Source: JBBIQS01 sp037442205
GTDB taxonomy: Bacteria > Myxococcota > Myxococcia > Myxococcales > UBA5297
Length of the DNA: 34,620 bases
Direction: 5' to 3'
NCBI GenBank assembly: GCA_037442205.1
Contig: JBBIQS010000085.1
Coordinates: 1-34,620 of the forward strand
Positions 1 through 7,740 of this stretch are shown here, piece after piece. Below the pieces are notes generated by a model that saw only the letters and a list, made by a program, of their open reading frames with translations, made no database searches and was not told where the DNA came from. The translations under genes were made by a program, and so were the position numbers. Within the stretch, counting starts at the first letter, position 1. The number at the start of each line of letters is the position of its first letter.

Positions 1-961
1 CCTCGACCTTGACGGTGAAGTCGCCGTCGCCGAGGGCGGTGGCCAGGGTGGTCAGCTTGCGGACCGCCGAGGAGACCAGCGAGGACAGGTACCAGGAGAC
101 GAAAGCCGCCAGGACGACAAGGGCCAGGAGCAGTAGGACGATCTGCTGCCGCACCTCGCTCTGGACCTTCTCCGCCTCCTCGAGGTGGGTCTGGCCGTCC
201 TTGAGCGCGGCCTGGGACAGCTCCTCCAGCTGCGGGTCGACCTGGTGGATGGCGTCGCGGAAGCGGCCGTAAGACTCCTCCATCTTGCGGCCGTGCTCGA
301 CCACGTCCATGAAGGTGCGCTGGAACGCGTCGAGGTTGCGCAGGGCCTCCGACTGGCCGGAAGCGAGCTTGGCCTTCTCGAGGCCGGTGCGCAGGTTGCC
401 CATCAGCTGGGTGAAGCTCTCGAGGTACTTCTTGTCCTTGCGGATGGTGAAGTCCTTCTCCGCCCGCCGGGCGTTGAGCAGCAGGATCTCCAGGTCGGTC
501 GCCCCGTTCTCCTTGAGGATCCGCTCGACGTCGTGAGCGGCCTCGATGTCGCCCTCCTTGCCCTGGAACTGGATCGCCAGCCCGGTGAACTCCTTGAGGC
601 CGCTGGCGTAGGCGTCGAGCAGCGCCTCGATCTTCTTCACCCGCTCGGCCATGTCGTTGCTCAGGCTGAGCTTGCGCATCTCATCGAGCAGCTTGCGCGC
701 CGCCCGCTGGTGCTCGGCGTTGACGTCCAGGTACTTGGCGTCGGAGCGCAGCTGGAAGTCCTTCTCCGAGCGCCGCATCTCCAGCACCTCGACATCCAGC
801 TCGTGGACGGCGAGGGCGATGGCCTCGGCGTGGGCAAACTCCTTCGAGGCCTCGTGCTGGCGGGACAGCCCGTTGATGGCCAGGGCTCCGAGGACGACCA
901 TCAACGCGATGGTCACTCCGAATCCGAGCAGCAGCTTGTAGGTCAGCTTTAGGTTCTTCAT
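1..961 (-). CDS. Methyl-accepting chemotaxis protein with HBM-like sensor (C-terminus outside window)
   Basis: This is the first 320 residues of an inner-membrane chemoreceptor that would signal to the adjacent CheA. A first membrane segment spans about residues 8-30 and a second about 273-292, followed by the start of a HAMP linker; the cytoplasmic signalling domain lies beyond the left edge. The periplasmic part has two matching helical motifs, RRSEKDFQLRSDAKYL near 63-78 and RRAEKDFTIRKDKKYL near 165-180. This duplicated RRxEKDF pattern is the mark of helical bimodular (HBM) sensor domains, some of which bind small organic acids; the ligand here is unknown. The ATG overlaps the cheA stop in an ATGA (961-958), so the two genes are probably translationally coupled. 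Confidence in the receptor call is high; the HBM call rests on the duplicated motif. Confidence 0.92.
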   Translation of the reverse strand, partial: MKNLKLTYKLLLGFGVTIALMVVLGALAINGLSRQHEASKEFAHAEAIALAVHELDVEVLEMRRSEKDFQLRSDAKYLDVNAEHQRAARKLLDEMRKLSLSNDMAERVKKIEALLDAYASGLKEFTGLAIQFQGKEGDIEAAHDVERILKENGATDLEILLLNARRAEKDFTIRKDKKYLESFTQLMGNLRTGLEKAKLASGQSEALRNLDAFQRTFMDVVEHGRKMEESYGRFRDAIHQVDPQLEELSQAALKDGQTHLEEAEKVQSEVRQQIVLLLLALVVLAAFVSWYLSSLVSSAVRKLTTLATALGDGDFTVKVE

Positions 962-2673
962 TTCTCCTCCTGGGCAAGGGCTTCGTTCGGCTGGGTCAGG
1001 GTGGGTACTGCGGTTGAAGAGCTGGGAGCGGCGGCGTCGGCCAGCGCCTCGTCCTCGGCGGCCAGGGCGGCGCGCATCAGGTTGGGGATGTCGAGGATCA
1101 GCGCCACCCGGCCGTTGCCGAGCAGCGCCGAGCCGGAGACGCCGGGCACCCGGCGGAAGAGGCCGGCCAGCGGCTTGATCACCGTTTGGCCCTCGCCATA
1201 GAGCGCGTCCACCGCCAGCCCGGCCCGCCCCTCGCCATGGCGGATCACCACCACGCTCTCGCGGCCGTCGCGCGGCCCGGTCAGGCCGAAGAAGTCGCGC
1301 AGCCGCAGGTAGGGCAGCGGCTCGCCGCGCAGGCTCAGCACTCCGGTAGAGCGGCCCTGCTCCGACTGCGACCGCGGCAGCTCGATGCACTCCACCACCG
1401 ACTCGATCGGCAGCACGTAGGTCTCGTCGGCCGCGCCCACCGTGAATCCGTCGACGATGGCCAAGGTCAACGGCACGCCGACGATGAACCGGGTCCCGTG
1501 GCCCGGCTTGCTGTCGATGGCCAACGAGCCGTGGAGCGCCTGCACGTTGCGGCTCACCACGTCCATGCCCACCCCGCGGCCGGAGACCTCGGTCACCTTC
1601 TCGGAGGTGGTGAATCCGGGCAGCAGGATCAGCCGGGACAGCTCCTCCTCGCTCAGCCGCTCGGGGTTTTCGCAGACGCCGGTCTTCCTGGCCCTGGCGG
1701 CGATCCGCTCGCGGTCCAGCCCGGCGCCGTCGTCCCAGACTTCGATCAGGATCCGCCCGCCCTCGCGCCGGGCGGCCAGGGTGACGGTGCCGACCGGGTT
1801 CTTGCCCTTGGCCTGGCGGACCTGCGGGGTCTCCAGGCCGTGGTCGACCGCGTTGCGCACCAGGTGGGTCAGCGGGTCGCGCAGCCCCTCGATGATGGCG
1901 TTGTCCACCTCGACTTCGCCGCCCTCGATCACCAGCCTGACCTGCTTGCCCTGGGCCACCGCCAGGTCGCGCACGGTGCGCACGTGGGGCTTGAAGGCGG
2001 TGCTCAGCGGCACCATGCGCGCCTTCATCAGCAGCTCTTGCAGGTCGAGGTAGAAGCGGTCGGCGTCGCGGTGGGCGTCGCGCAGCTGCGAGGGGCCGGC
2101 GCCGGAATCGAGCAGCCCGCCCAGCCGGCCGCGGGCCACCGCCACCTCGCCCATCAGGTCGAGCATCCGGTCGAGCTTGTCGATGTCCACCCGCAGAGTG
2201 CGGGCGCGGCGGTCGAGGGCCGAAACCTGGCGGGCGGCCTCCTTCTCGGCCTCCGGCTCGGGCTCGGGCCCGGCGGGGGCCGGGGCCAGCGCCTCGCCGG
2301 CCAGCCAGCGGTCGATGCTGGCCTGGGACTCGGGGACGGCCAGCTCCTCGCCGTCGACAGCCGAACCGATCATCTGGCGCAGGGCGTCCACCGCCTCCAG
2401 CAAGAGCGAAGCGGTGGGGGCGTCCAGCGTCCGGCCGCCGTCGCGCAGCCGCTCGAAGGCGTCCTCCACCCGGTGGGCGAAGGCGGCGACCTGCTCCAGC
2501 TCGACGCAGCGGGCGGCGCCCTTGATGGTGTGGGCGGAGCGGAAGGCGGCCTGCAGCAGCTCGGCGTCCCGGGGCCGGGCCTCGAGGGCGACCAGCGCCT
2601 CCTCGAGGCTGTCGAGGTGCTCCTCGGCCTCGGTCTGGAAGGTCCGCAGAATCGTGTCGAGAGAGATCTCCAC
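958..2673 (-). CDS. cheA: Chemotaxis histidine kinase CheA
   Basis: CheA autophosphorylates on its HPt histidine and passes phosphate to response regulators under receptor control. Of 571 residues, an HPt domain covers about 1-105 with His48 in SAHTIKGAA. A Pro/Glu-rich linker follows (about 125-150), then the dimerisation helices (about 155-222). The ATPase domain has an N-box around HLVRNAVDHG (270-279), G1 DDGAGLD (314-320), G2 GRGVGM (365-370) and G3 GHGT (391-394). A CheW-like coupling domain runs from about 402 to 540. There is no P2 regulator-docking domain between HPt and dimerisation region, so it is shorter than enteric CheA (about 650 residues). The start is GTG, with GGAGG upstream and 12 nt after the cheD stop. 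All catalytic boxes look intact. The cognate regulator may be the single-domain receiver protein upstream in the operon. Confidence 0.97.
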   Translation of the reverse strand: MEISLDTILRTFQTEAEEHLDSLEEALVALEARPRDAELLQAAFRSAHTIKGAARCVELEQVAAFAHRVEDAFERLRDGGRTLDAPTASLLLEAVDALRQMIGSAVDGEELAVPESQASIDRWLAGEALAPAPAGPEPEPEAEKEAARQVSALDRRARTLRVDIDKLDRMLDLMGEVAVARGRLGGLLDSGAGPSQLRDAHRDADRFYLDLQELLMKARMVPLSTAFKPHVRTVRDLAVAQGKQVRLVIEGGEVEVDNAIIEGLRDPLTHLVRNAVDHGLETPQVRQAKGKNPVGTVTLAARREGGRILIEVWDDGAGLDRERIAARARKTGVCENPERLSEEELSRLILLPGFTTSEKVTEVSGRGVGMDVVSRNVQALHGSLAIDSKPGHGTRFIVGVPLTLAIVDGFTVGAADETYVLPIESVVECIELPRSQSEQGRSTGVLSLRGEPLPYLRLRDFFGLTGPRDGRESVVVIRHGEGRAGLAVDALYGEGQTVIKPLAGLFRRVPGVSGSALLGNGRVALILDIPNLMRAALAAEDEALADAAAPSSSTAVPTLTQPNEALAQEEK

Positions 2674-2685
2674 GCCCGCCTCCGA

Positions 2686-3201
2686 TCAGAAGTAGGAAAC
2701 CAGCGCCACTCCGTCGTGGGTCTGGAAGAGGAGCTTGCGGCTGTGCGCGCCGCCGACGTCGCGTCCGACGACGGGGATCCGCTTCTCGTCGAGCAGCCGC
2801 TCCGCCAGCTCGGCGTTGCGGGCCCCAAGGTCGTTGCTCAGGCTGGCCCGGCCCTGCATCCCGCCGAAGACCTTGGCCTGCAGCCGCTTGCGGCTGGCGC
2901 CGAGGCGGTCGAGCTCGGCCAGCAGCAGCTCGAAGGCAGTGGCCCCGAAGCGGGCGGTGGCGGTGCCCGACCCGTGCCACAGCGGCAGCAGATAGTGGTC
3001 GATGCCGCCGACGCGGGCCTTGGGGTCCCACAGGCAGACCGAGACGCAGGTGGCCAGGATGGTGGTGACCAGGGTCGGCTGGTCGGAGGCGAAGAGGGTG
3101 CCGGGAAACAGGTAGTGGGCACCCAGGGCCGGAGCGCCGCCGCTCGGGCTGGGAACGGCCGATGCGGCGGCCGCAGCCGAGCCTGTGCGGCGGGAGCTCA
3201 C
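2686..3201 (-). CDS. cheD: Chemoreceptor glutamine deamidase CheD
   Basis: CheD deamidates glutamines in chemoreceptors and so tunes their signalling; in several bacteria it also binds the CheC phosphatase. The 171-residue product has the family core: the TTILATCVSVCLWD segment holds the catalytic Cys52 and, six residues before it, Thr46, and His69 in GGIDHYLLP completes the triad. A low-complexity Ala/Ser/Pro/Gly leader of about 25 residues precedes the domain. The reading frame stays open further upstream, but that part overlaps the previous gene in another frame. The GTG at 3201 forms a GTGA overlap with the previous stop, the arrangement expected for coupled translation, so I chose it. 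No CheC or CheR is visible in the window. Confidence 0.93.
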   Translation of the reverse strand: MSSRRTGSAAAAASAVPSPSGGAPALGAHYLFPGTLFASDQPTLVTTILATCVSVCLWDPKARVGGIDHYLLPLWHGSGTATARFGATAFELLLAELDRLGASRKRLQAKVFGGMQGRASLSNDLGARNAELAERLLDEKRIPVVGRDVGGAHSRKLLFQTHDGVALVSYF

Positions 3202-3950
3202 GCGCGGACCTCCGCCGCCCGCGCCACCCGCTCGTGCAGCCGGGCGCAGTAGAGGGCCCGGGCCGCGTGCTCGCCGAGCAGGCGGAGGATCTCGCGATCC
3301 ACCGGCTCGAAGGCCGCCTTGTGGGGAAGCAGTCGGAAGACCACCAGCGCGCCGGCCAGCTTTCCTTCCTGGCGCAGCGGGACCACGGCCGCCGGGCGCT
3401 CGGGGTCGCCGGCCGTGTTCAGCTCCATCAGCCCGGCCCCGATCAGCTTTCCGAGCGGCCCCTCGCCGGGGCGCAGCACGCGGGCGCGGCTCGCCTCGGA
3501 ACCCATCGACGAGATCTGGCGCAGCTCGCCGCTGGCCGGGTCGGTCTCGTAGAGGGCGTAGTCCTCGGAGCCGACGATGTTGATCACCGTCTCGCAGATC
3601 GAGGCGATCAGCTCCTGGCGGTCGAGCGTCTGCAGGAGCTGATGGCTCGCCGAGTAGAGGAACGAGAGCTTGGTGGCCTGCTCCTCGAGGAGGACGAAGC
3701 GATCGCACAGCCGGCGGTTCTCGGCCTCGATCTCCTCGACCCGCCTCTTCAAGGCGCTCTGCTGGCGGCGCGAGGCGTCGAGCTTCTGGCGCATGCCGGC
3801 CACCTCGTCCTGCCGGTGTTCAGCCTCGGCGCGGGCGCTGCCCACCTGGGACTTCAGCTGCGTCAGCTGCCGTCCCAGGTTCTTGGTCTGCGGGCGCACC
3901 GCTCGCGCCGCTGGCGCCTTGCGGGCGCCGCGTTGGGTCGTCTTGGCCAT
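3198..3950 (-). CDS. Coiled-coil protein with GAF domain, in chemosensory operon
   Basis: This is a 250-residue soluble protein. Residues 1-25 are basic and Ala-rich. Residues about 25-95 form a heptad-rich coiled coil with many Gln, Glu, Arg and Lys. Residues about 97-245 look like a GAF domain (LYSASHQLLQTLDRQELIAS opening, PLRQEGKLAGALVV core, and a closing helix before the C-terminus). GAF domains bind small ligands or mediate dimerisation. No kinase or cyclase output domain is present, so it may act by protein contact, perhaps as a sensor or scaffold for the CheA array; that role is inferred from position only. It starts with ATG 7 nt after the response-regulator stop and overlaps cheD by GTGA. 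Confidence 0.8.
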   Translation of the reverse strand: MAKTTQRGARKAPAARAVRPQTKNLGRQLTQLKSQVGSARAEAEHRQDEVAGMRQKLDASRRQQSALKRRVEEIEAENRRLCDRFVLLEEQATKLSFLYSASHQLLQTLDRQELIASICETVINIVGSEDYALYETDPASGELRQISSMGSEASRARVLRPGEGPLGKLIGAGLMELNTAGDPERPAAVVPLRQEGKLAGALVVFRLLPHKAAFEPVDREILRLLGEHAARALYCARLHERVARAAEVRA

Positions 3951-3957
3951 GGGTCGC

Positions 3958-4329
3958 TTACTCTCCGAGGTAGTGGCGCAGCTTCTCGACCAGCTCCAGG
4001 TGGCTGAAGGGCTTGGTGATGTACTCGCTGCAGCCGGCGGCGTAGCCCGTCTCCACGTTCTTCGGCTCGCTGCGGGTGGTGACCATCACGATCGGCGTGT
4101 CCTTGGTCTCCGGGTGCGCGCGCAGCTCGCGGCAGGCCTGGAAGCCGTCCATCACCGGCATCACCACGTCCATGAAGATCAGCGCCGGCCTCTCCTTGAG
4201 CGCGGTCTGCACCGCGTCCTTGCCGTTCTTGGCGGTGAAGATCTCGTAGCGCCCGTCATCGAACATCGTCCGTTCGGTGAGCAGCACCGTGCTCGAATCG
4301 TCGACCAGCAGGATCTTTTTGCGTTCCAT
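3958..4329 (-). CDS. Single-domain response regulator (CheY/PilG-like receiver)
   Basis: This is a 123-residue stand-alone receiver domain. The acidic pair is Asp10-Asp11 (ILLVDDS), the phosphoacceptor is Asp54 (IFMDVVMP), the switch Thr is at 84/85 (MVTTRS), and Lys106 lies in TKPF. All catalytic residues are present. With no output domain, it probably acts by protein contact like CheY or PilG, and it is the best phosphate acceptor for CheA in this operon. The ATG at 4329 follows a GTGGGGTG purine-rich site. Another in-frame ATG at 4350 shares one base with the stop of the upstream PilZ gene and would add seven residues; it lacks a clear ribosome site, so I prefer 4329. Confidence 0.92.
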   Translation of the reverse strand: MERKKILLVDDSSTVLLTERTMFDDGRYEIFTAKNGKDAVQTALKERPALIFMDVVMPVMDGFQACRELRAHPETKDTPIVMVTTRSEPKNVETGYAAGCSEYITKPFSHLELVEKLRHYLGE

Positions 4330-4349
4330 GTTCACCCCACTTGAAGCCA

Positions 4350-5444
4350 TCACTCGTTGGCGTCGCCGCGGCACGCCTGAATCAGGTGCAGCAGCCGCTT
4401 CGACAGCGGCATCCCGAGAAACTCGACCCCCATCCCAACCAGCACCGTTCCCTCGCCGCCCGGCCAGCAGTTGGACCAGGCGGTGACCCCGGTGGCCGGG
4501 ATCTGCTCGGAGGTGGTGGTCAGGTGGAGGCGCAGCTCCAGCGCCACCTTCTTGCGGGCCGGCACCAGGGTGCGCACGAACAGCCCGCCGGCGCTCAGCT
4601 GGAACGAGTAGCCGGTGGACCACTCGCAGTCCTTGCCGGTGCCCCACTCGCGGAACTCCACCGGGCAGAAGAAGGGGATGCTCGCCTCGGCCAGCAGGCT
4701 GCGGCACGGCAGCTTGAGCTGCGAGTGGACCTGCGCCACCACCTTCGCCGGCGTCATCGCCGACCGGCTCAGCCAGGCCAGCGTGCCGCCGGGGAGGGAG
4801 TACGGGCGCGGCAAGCTGGTGACCGCGATCGCCATCTCCGAGGAGGATCCGAGCGCGTGGACCAGGCAGGCCGGCTCGTCGCAGATCACCACCGACAGCG
4901 ACCCCGGCTCCGGCGCGGTCATCTCGGCCTTGCCCGCCTCGAGCCGCACCCGGTAGCCGTGGAGGACCAGCTGCTCGGTCAGCCGCTCTGCGAAGTCCGA
5001 CCGCTCCTGGGTCAGCACCCGCACCGGCTGGACGGCTCGAGTGGCCGCGCGCAGGGCGGCGATCCGATCGCGCAGGTGGTTCGCCCTCAGCGGCAGGATG
5101 ATGCAGTCGGTGAGGCCGACCTGGCAGGCGCTCTCGAGCAGCTCGGCCGGAGTGCTGGTGGAGACCAGCAGCACGGTGGGCACTCCCTTGTTCGTCAGCT
5201 CGGCGACCAGCTTGCCGCCCTCCAACTCGGCGGCCCACAAGGCCTCCGCGTCGAGCAGCGCCAGGTCGGGAGGCGACTGAGCGAGCAGCTGGAAGGCGGC
5301 CGCGGCGTCGGCGATGGTGACGCACTCGCCGTCGGCAGTTCCCACCGCGTTGGCCACGTTCTGCTGCGCCACCGGAGAGCGGGACAGGAGCATGACCCGT
5401 GCGCTGGGTGGTGCCCAAGCGGCTGCTCCGATGGCTGAGCCCAT
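4350..5444 (-). CDS. PilZ-like domain protein with two degenerate receiver-like segments
   Basis: This 364-residue protein is the first gene of the chemosensory operon. Its C-terminal third (about 265-350) fits the PilZ-like family described from Myxococcus paralogues: SFQLSAGGLFVRT, then GVTAWSNCWPGGEG, then GMGVEFLGMP. PilZ domains commonly bind cyclic di-GMP, but the classic RxxxR and D/NxSxxG pairs are only partly recognisable, so binding is uncertain. The N-terminus has two tandem alpha/beta segments shaped like receivers (about 14-130 and 140-255). The first keeps an Asp (ALLDAE) but lacks the acidic pair, having MLLSRS instead; the second has VVICDEP. Both look unable to bind Mg in the normal way. 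The ATG has AGGAG about 7 nt upstream. It may link c-di-GMP to the chemosensory pathway. Confidence 0.82.
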   Translation of the reverse strand: MGSAIGAAAWAPPSARVMLLSRSPVAQQNVANAVGTADGECVTIADAAAAFQLLAQSPPDLALLDAEALWAAELEGGKLVAELTNKGVPTVLLVSTSTPAELLESACQVGLTDCIILPLRANHLRDRIAALRAATRAVQPVRVLTQERSDFAERLTEQLVLHGYRVRLEAGKAEMTAPEPGSLSVVICDEPACLVHALGSSSEMAIAVTSLPRPYSLPGGTLAWLSRSAMTPAKVVAQVHSQLKLPCRSLLAEASIPFFCPVEFREWGTGKDCEWSTGYSFQLSAGGLFVRTLVPARKKVALELRLHLTTTSEQIPATGVTAWSNCWPGGEGTVLVGMGVEFLGMPLSKRLLHLIQACRGDANE

Positions 5445-5628
5445 TGAACTCTCCTGAAATTCTCCCGTGACGCTGGACTTTCACGTCCCGTGCCGAACCC
5501 CCCGGCCGGTGCAGTCCAGTGATTCCGGGGTGTTGAGTGAGGCGTCGGTCGGCGAGGGCGTGGGTTCGGCGCGACCGGGGCGTGGAATCCACGCGCCGGC
5601 CGGAGTCGGTCCGAGGGCGGTGCAAAAA

Positions 5629-6315
5629 ATGCTGCAAAATCGCGTAGATGACAGTCCGGCCGCCGGGGAGGCCGAGCGCGCGCGGCGCGCGCGGGGCACG
5701 GAGTGCATGAGCCGGCTGGCCAGCGGAGTGGCACACGAGCTGGCGAGCCTGCTGATGGCCGTCTGCGCGGAGGCGGAGATGGCCGAGGAGGAAGCGGGCG
5801 AGGGGAGCGCGGCCCGGGAGCACCTGGAGGCGATTCGAGGAGCGGCCACGCAGGCGATGGGAGTGACGAGGCACCTGCTCCTGGCCTGTCGCCCGCAGCC
5901 GCTGCAACCGAGCGAGATCGACCTGGGGGCGGAGATCGCGGCGGCGGCCGGGCTGCTGCGCTGGGTCGCCGGCGAGGGGCTGGCGGTCGAGCTGGCGCTG
6001 GGCGCTGCGCTGCCGCGGGTGACCGCCGATCCGCTGCACCTGAACCAGTTCCTGTTCCTGGTGGCCGGGCACGCCGGGACCAAGCTGCCGGAGGGCGGGC
6101 GGCTGGCGGTGCAGACCTCGAGGCTGCCGGAGGGAGTGGGGCTGGCGGCGGTGGTGGAGGGGCCGCGGCTGAGGCCCAGCCTGTTCGGCGCGGCGGCCGG
6201 GTTCCGGCTCGAGCGCGCCGAGCAGATCGCCCGCGACCACGGCGGCGCGCTGAGGATCACCTCGCAGCGGCAGCGGGTGACGCTGCAGCTGGCGCTGCCG
6301 ATCGCGGAGCGGTGA
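5629..6315 (+). CDS. Histidine-kinase-like protein with degraded ATP-binding domain
   Basis: This is a 228-residue cytosolic protein with no membrane segment or sensor domain. Residues 27-90 resemble a dimerisation/phosphoacceptor helix pair, with His36 in GVAHELASLLMAV. Residues about 97-226 follow the order of a HATPase domain but have lost its key residues: the N-box reads LVAGHAG where the Mg-binding Asn is expected, no DxGxG G1 box can be found, and the G2 region is GAAAGFRLERAEQI in place of GTGLGL. It may therefore act as a phosphotransfer or dimeric scaffold instead of an autokinase. The ATG at 5629 is chosen because an AT-rich stretch and GAGGGCGG precede it; the frame is open back to 5467 with unconvincing sequence. 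It faces the chemosensory operon divergently and the activator gene convergently. Confidence 0.75.
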   Translation: MLQNRVDDSPAAGEAERARRARGTECMSRLASGVAHELASLLMAVCAEAEMAEEEAGEGSAAREHLEAIRGAATQAMGVTRHLLLACRPQPLQPSEIDLGAEIAAAAGLLRWVAGEGLAVELALGAALPRVTADPLHLNQFLFLVAGHAGTKLPEGGRLAVQTSRLPEGVGLAAVVEGPRLRPSLFGAAAGFRLERAEQIARDHGGALRITSQRQRVTLQLALPIAER

Positions 6316-6316
6316 G

Positions 6317-6337
6317 GGAGCGGCCGGCGGCCGCTCC
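6317..6337. terminator. Perfect hairpin between convergent genes
   Basis: A 9-bp perfect inverted repeat (GGAGCGGCC / GGCCGCTCC) with a 3-nt loop fills the 24-bp gap between the convergent stop codons at 6315 and 6340. There is no T-tract, but the position and pure G/C stem suit a bidirectional terminator or transcript-end stabiliser. Confidence 0.6.
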
Positions 6338-6339
6338 GG

Positions 6340-7740
6340 CTACTCCTCGAGGCCCAGCGCCTTGAGCTGGTGGGCCAGGGCGTGGCGGGAGATCCCCAGC
6401 AGCCTGGCGGCGTCCTGGCGGGTGCGGCCGCGGCGCAGCGCCTCCTGGACCAGGGCGCGCGCCACGCGCTTGAGCACCTCGTGGAAGCCCTCGCTCTCGG
6501 GAAAGGCCAGGGTCAGCTGCCAGTCGCCGGGCGGCGGCGGACTGGCATCGGCCGGCGCGGGCAGGGTCCTGGGGCGCGGCTCGCCCAGGTGCAGGTGCTC
6601 GGGGCGGACCTCGCCGCCCTGGCAGCTGATCGCCGCCCGCTCCAGCGCGTTGCGCAGCTCGCGGATGTTGCCCGGCCAGCCGTAGGCCTCGAGCGCCGCC
6701 ACTGCCTCCGGGGAGATCGACGGGCAGCTGGCGTCGCCCAGCTCGCGGCTGAGGGTGTCGAGCAGGGTGCGCGCCAACTTCGGCAGATCGCCCTGGCGCT
6801 CGCGCAGCGGGGGCACGTGGATCGGGAAGACGTTGAGCCGGTAGTAGAGGTCGCTGCGGAAGCGGCCGGCGGCCACCTCCTCGGCGAGGTTGCGGTTGGT
6901 GGCGGCCAGGATGCGCACGTCGATCTGGATCGAGTGCTCGCCGCCGACGCGCACGAAGGTCTTGGTGTCGAGGAAGCTGAGCAGCTTGGCCTGCAGCCCC
7001 AGGTCGAGCTCGCCGACCTCGTTGAGCAGCAGCGTCCCCTTGTCGGCCAGCTCCACCAGGCCGCGCTTGCGCCCGCGGGCGCTGGTGAAGGCCCCCGGCT
7101 CGTGGCCGAACAGCTCCGACTCCGCCAGCTCGCTGGAGACGGCGGCGCAGTTGACGGCGAAGTAGGGCCCCGGCGCCCGGCGCGAGTGGGCGTGGAGCCA
7201 CTTCGCCAGGTGGTCCTTGCCCACCCCGCTCTCGCCCAGCAGCAGCACGTTGCACTCGCTGGCCGCCGCCCGGCGGGCGTGGGCCAGCGCCTCGCGCATC
7301 GCCGGGGAGAAGGCCTCCAGCTCCTCGCCCCCGTCGTCGTCGCGCGAGCGCAGCCGGCTCAGCCGCTCGCCGTTCAGCCGGCCCTGCAGCGCGTTCTCGA
7401 TCGAGAGCTTGATCTGCTCCAGCTCGAAGGGCTTGGGCAGGTAGTCCACCGCGCCGCGCTGGGTGACCTCGACCGCGGTGCGGATCGAGCCGAAGGCGGT
7501 CATGACGATGAACTGGGTGTCGAGGTACTCGGCCCGCAGCTCGCGCACCAGCTCGCCGCCGTTGCCGTCGGGGAGATGGAGGTCCATCAGCACGATGTCC
7601 GGCCATGACTCGGCCATGCGGATGCGCGCCTCCTGGCAGGAGTAGGCGCACAGCACGCGGTAGCCCTGGTGTCCCAGGTAGTGCTCGAGGGAGCGGACCA
7701 GGGCCTTGGCGTCATCGACGATGAGGATGGTGCAGCTCAT
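6340..7740 (-). CDS. NtrC-type response regulator with AAA+ and Fis-type HTH, altered ATPase motifs
   Basis: This 466-residue protein has a receiver (1-120), AAA+ sigma54-activator domain (about 140-375) and Fis-like HTH (about 430-466, RTRQDAARLLGISRHALAHQ). The receiver keeps Asp9-Asp10, Asp53, Thr81 and Lys103. In the AAA+ domain, Walker A is GESGVGKD (169-176; the usual residue after GK is E or T/S). The sigma54 loop is GAFTSA (216-221), not GAFTGA. Walker B is LLLNE (237-241), with Asn240 where the Mg-coordinating Asp of LFLDE is expected. Sensor I (AATNRNL) and the arginine fingers in FRSDLYYRL are normal. It may hydrolyse ATP poorly or act without sigma54 activation. The ATG overlaps the preceding receiver gene's stop in an ATGA, so the two are co-translated. 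Confidence 0.9.
   Translation of the reverse strand: MSCTILIVDDAKALVRSLEHYLGHQGYRVLCAYSCQEARIRMAESWPDIVLMDLHLPDGNGGELVRELRAEYLDTQFIVMTAFGSIRTAVEVTQRGAVDYLPKPFELEQIKLSIENALQGRLNGERLSRLRSRDDDGGEELEAFSPAMREALAHARRAAASECNVLLLGESGVGKDHLAKWLHAHSRRAPGPYFAVNCAAVSSELAESELFGHEPGAFTSARGRKRGLVELADKGTLLLNEVGELDLGLQAKLLSFLDTKTFVRVGGEHSIQIDVRILAATNRNLAEEVAAGRFRSDLYYRLNVFPIHVPPLRERQGDLPKLARTLLDTLSRELGDASCPSISPEAVAALEAYGWPGNIRELRNALERAAISCQGGEVRPEHLHLGEPRPRTLPAPADASPPPPGDWQLTLAFPESEGFHEVLKRVARALVQEALRRGRTRQDAARLLGISRHALAHQLKALGLEE

Noticed and set aside
1186..3252. Long plus-strand open frame opposite cheA and cheD
   Set aside because: It is antisense to well-supported genes and its composition (Gln, His, Gly, Ala) is that of a GC-rich mirror frame.
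5619..5632. Possible sigma54 promoter (GG-N10-GC) before the histidine-kinase-like gene
   Set aside because: Only the invariant GG and GC fit; the rest does not match TGGCACG-N4-TTGC and it overlaps the likely start codon.
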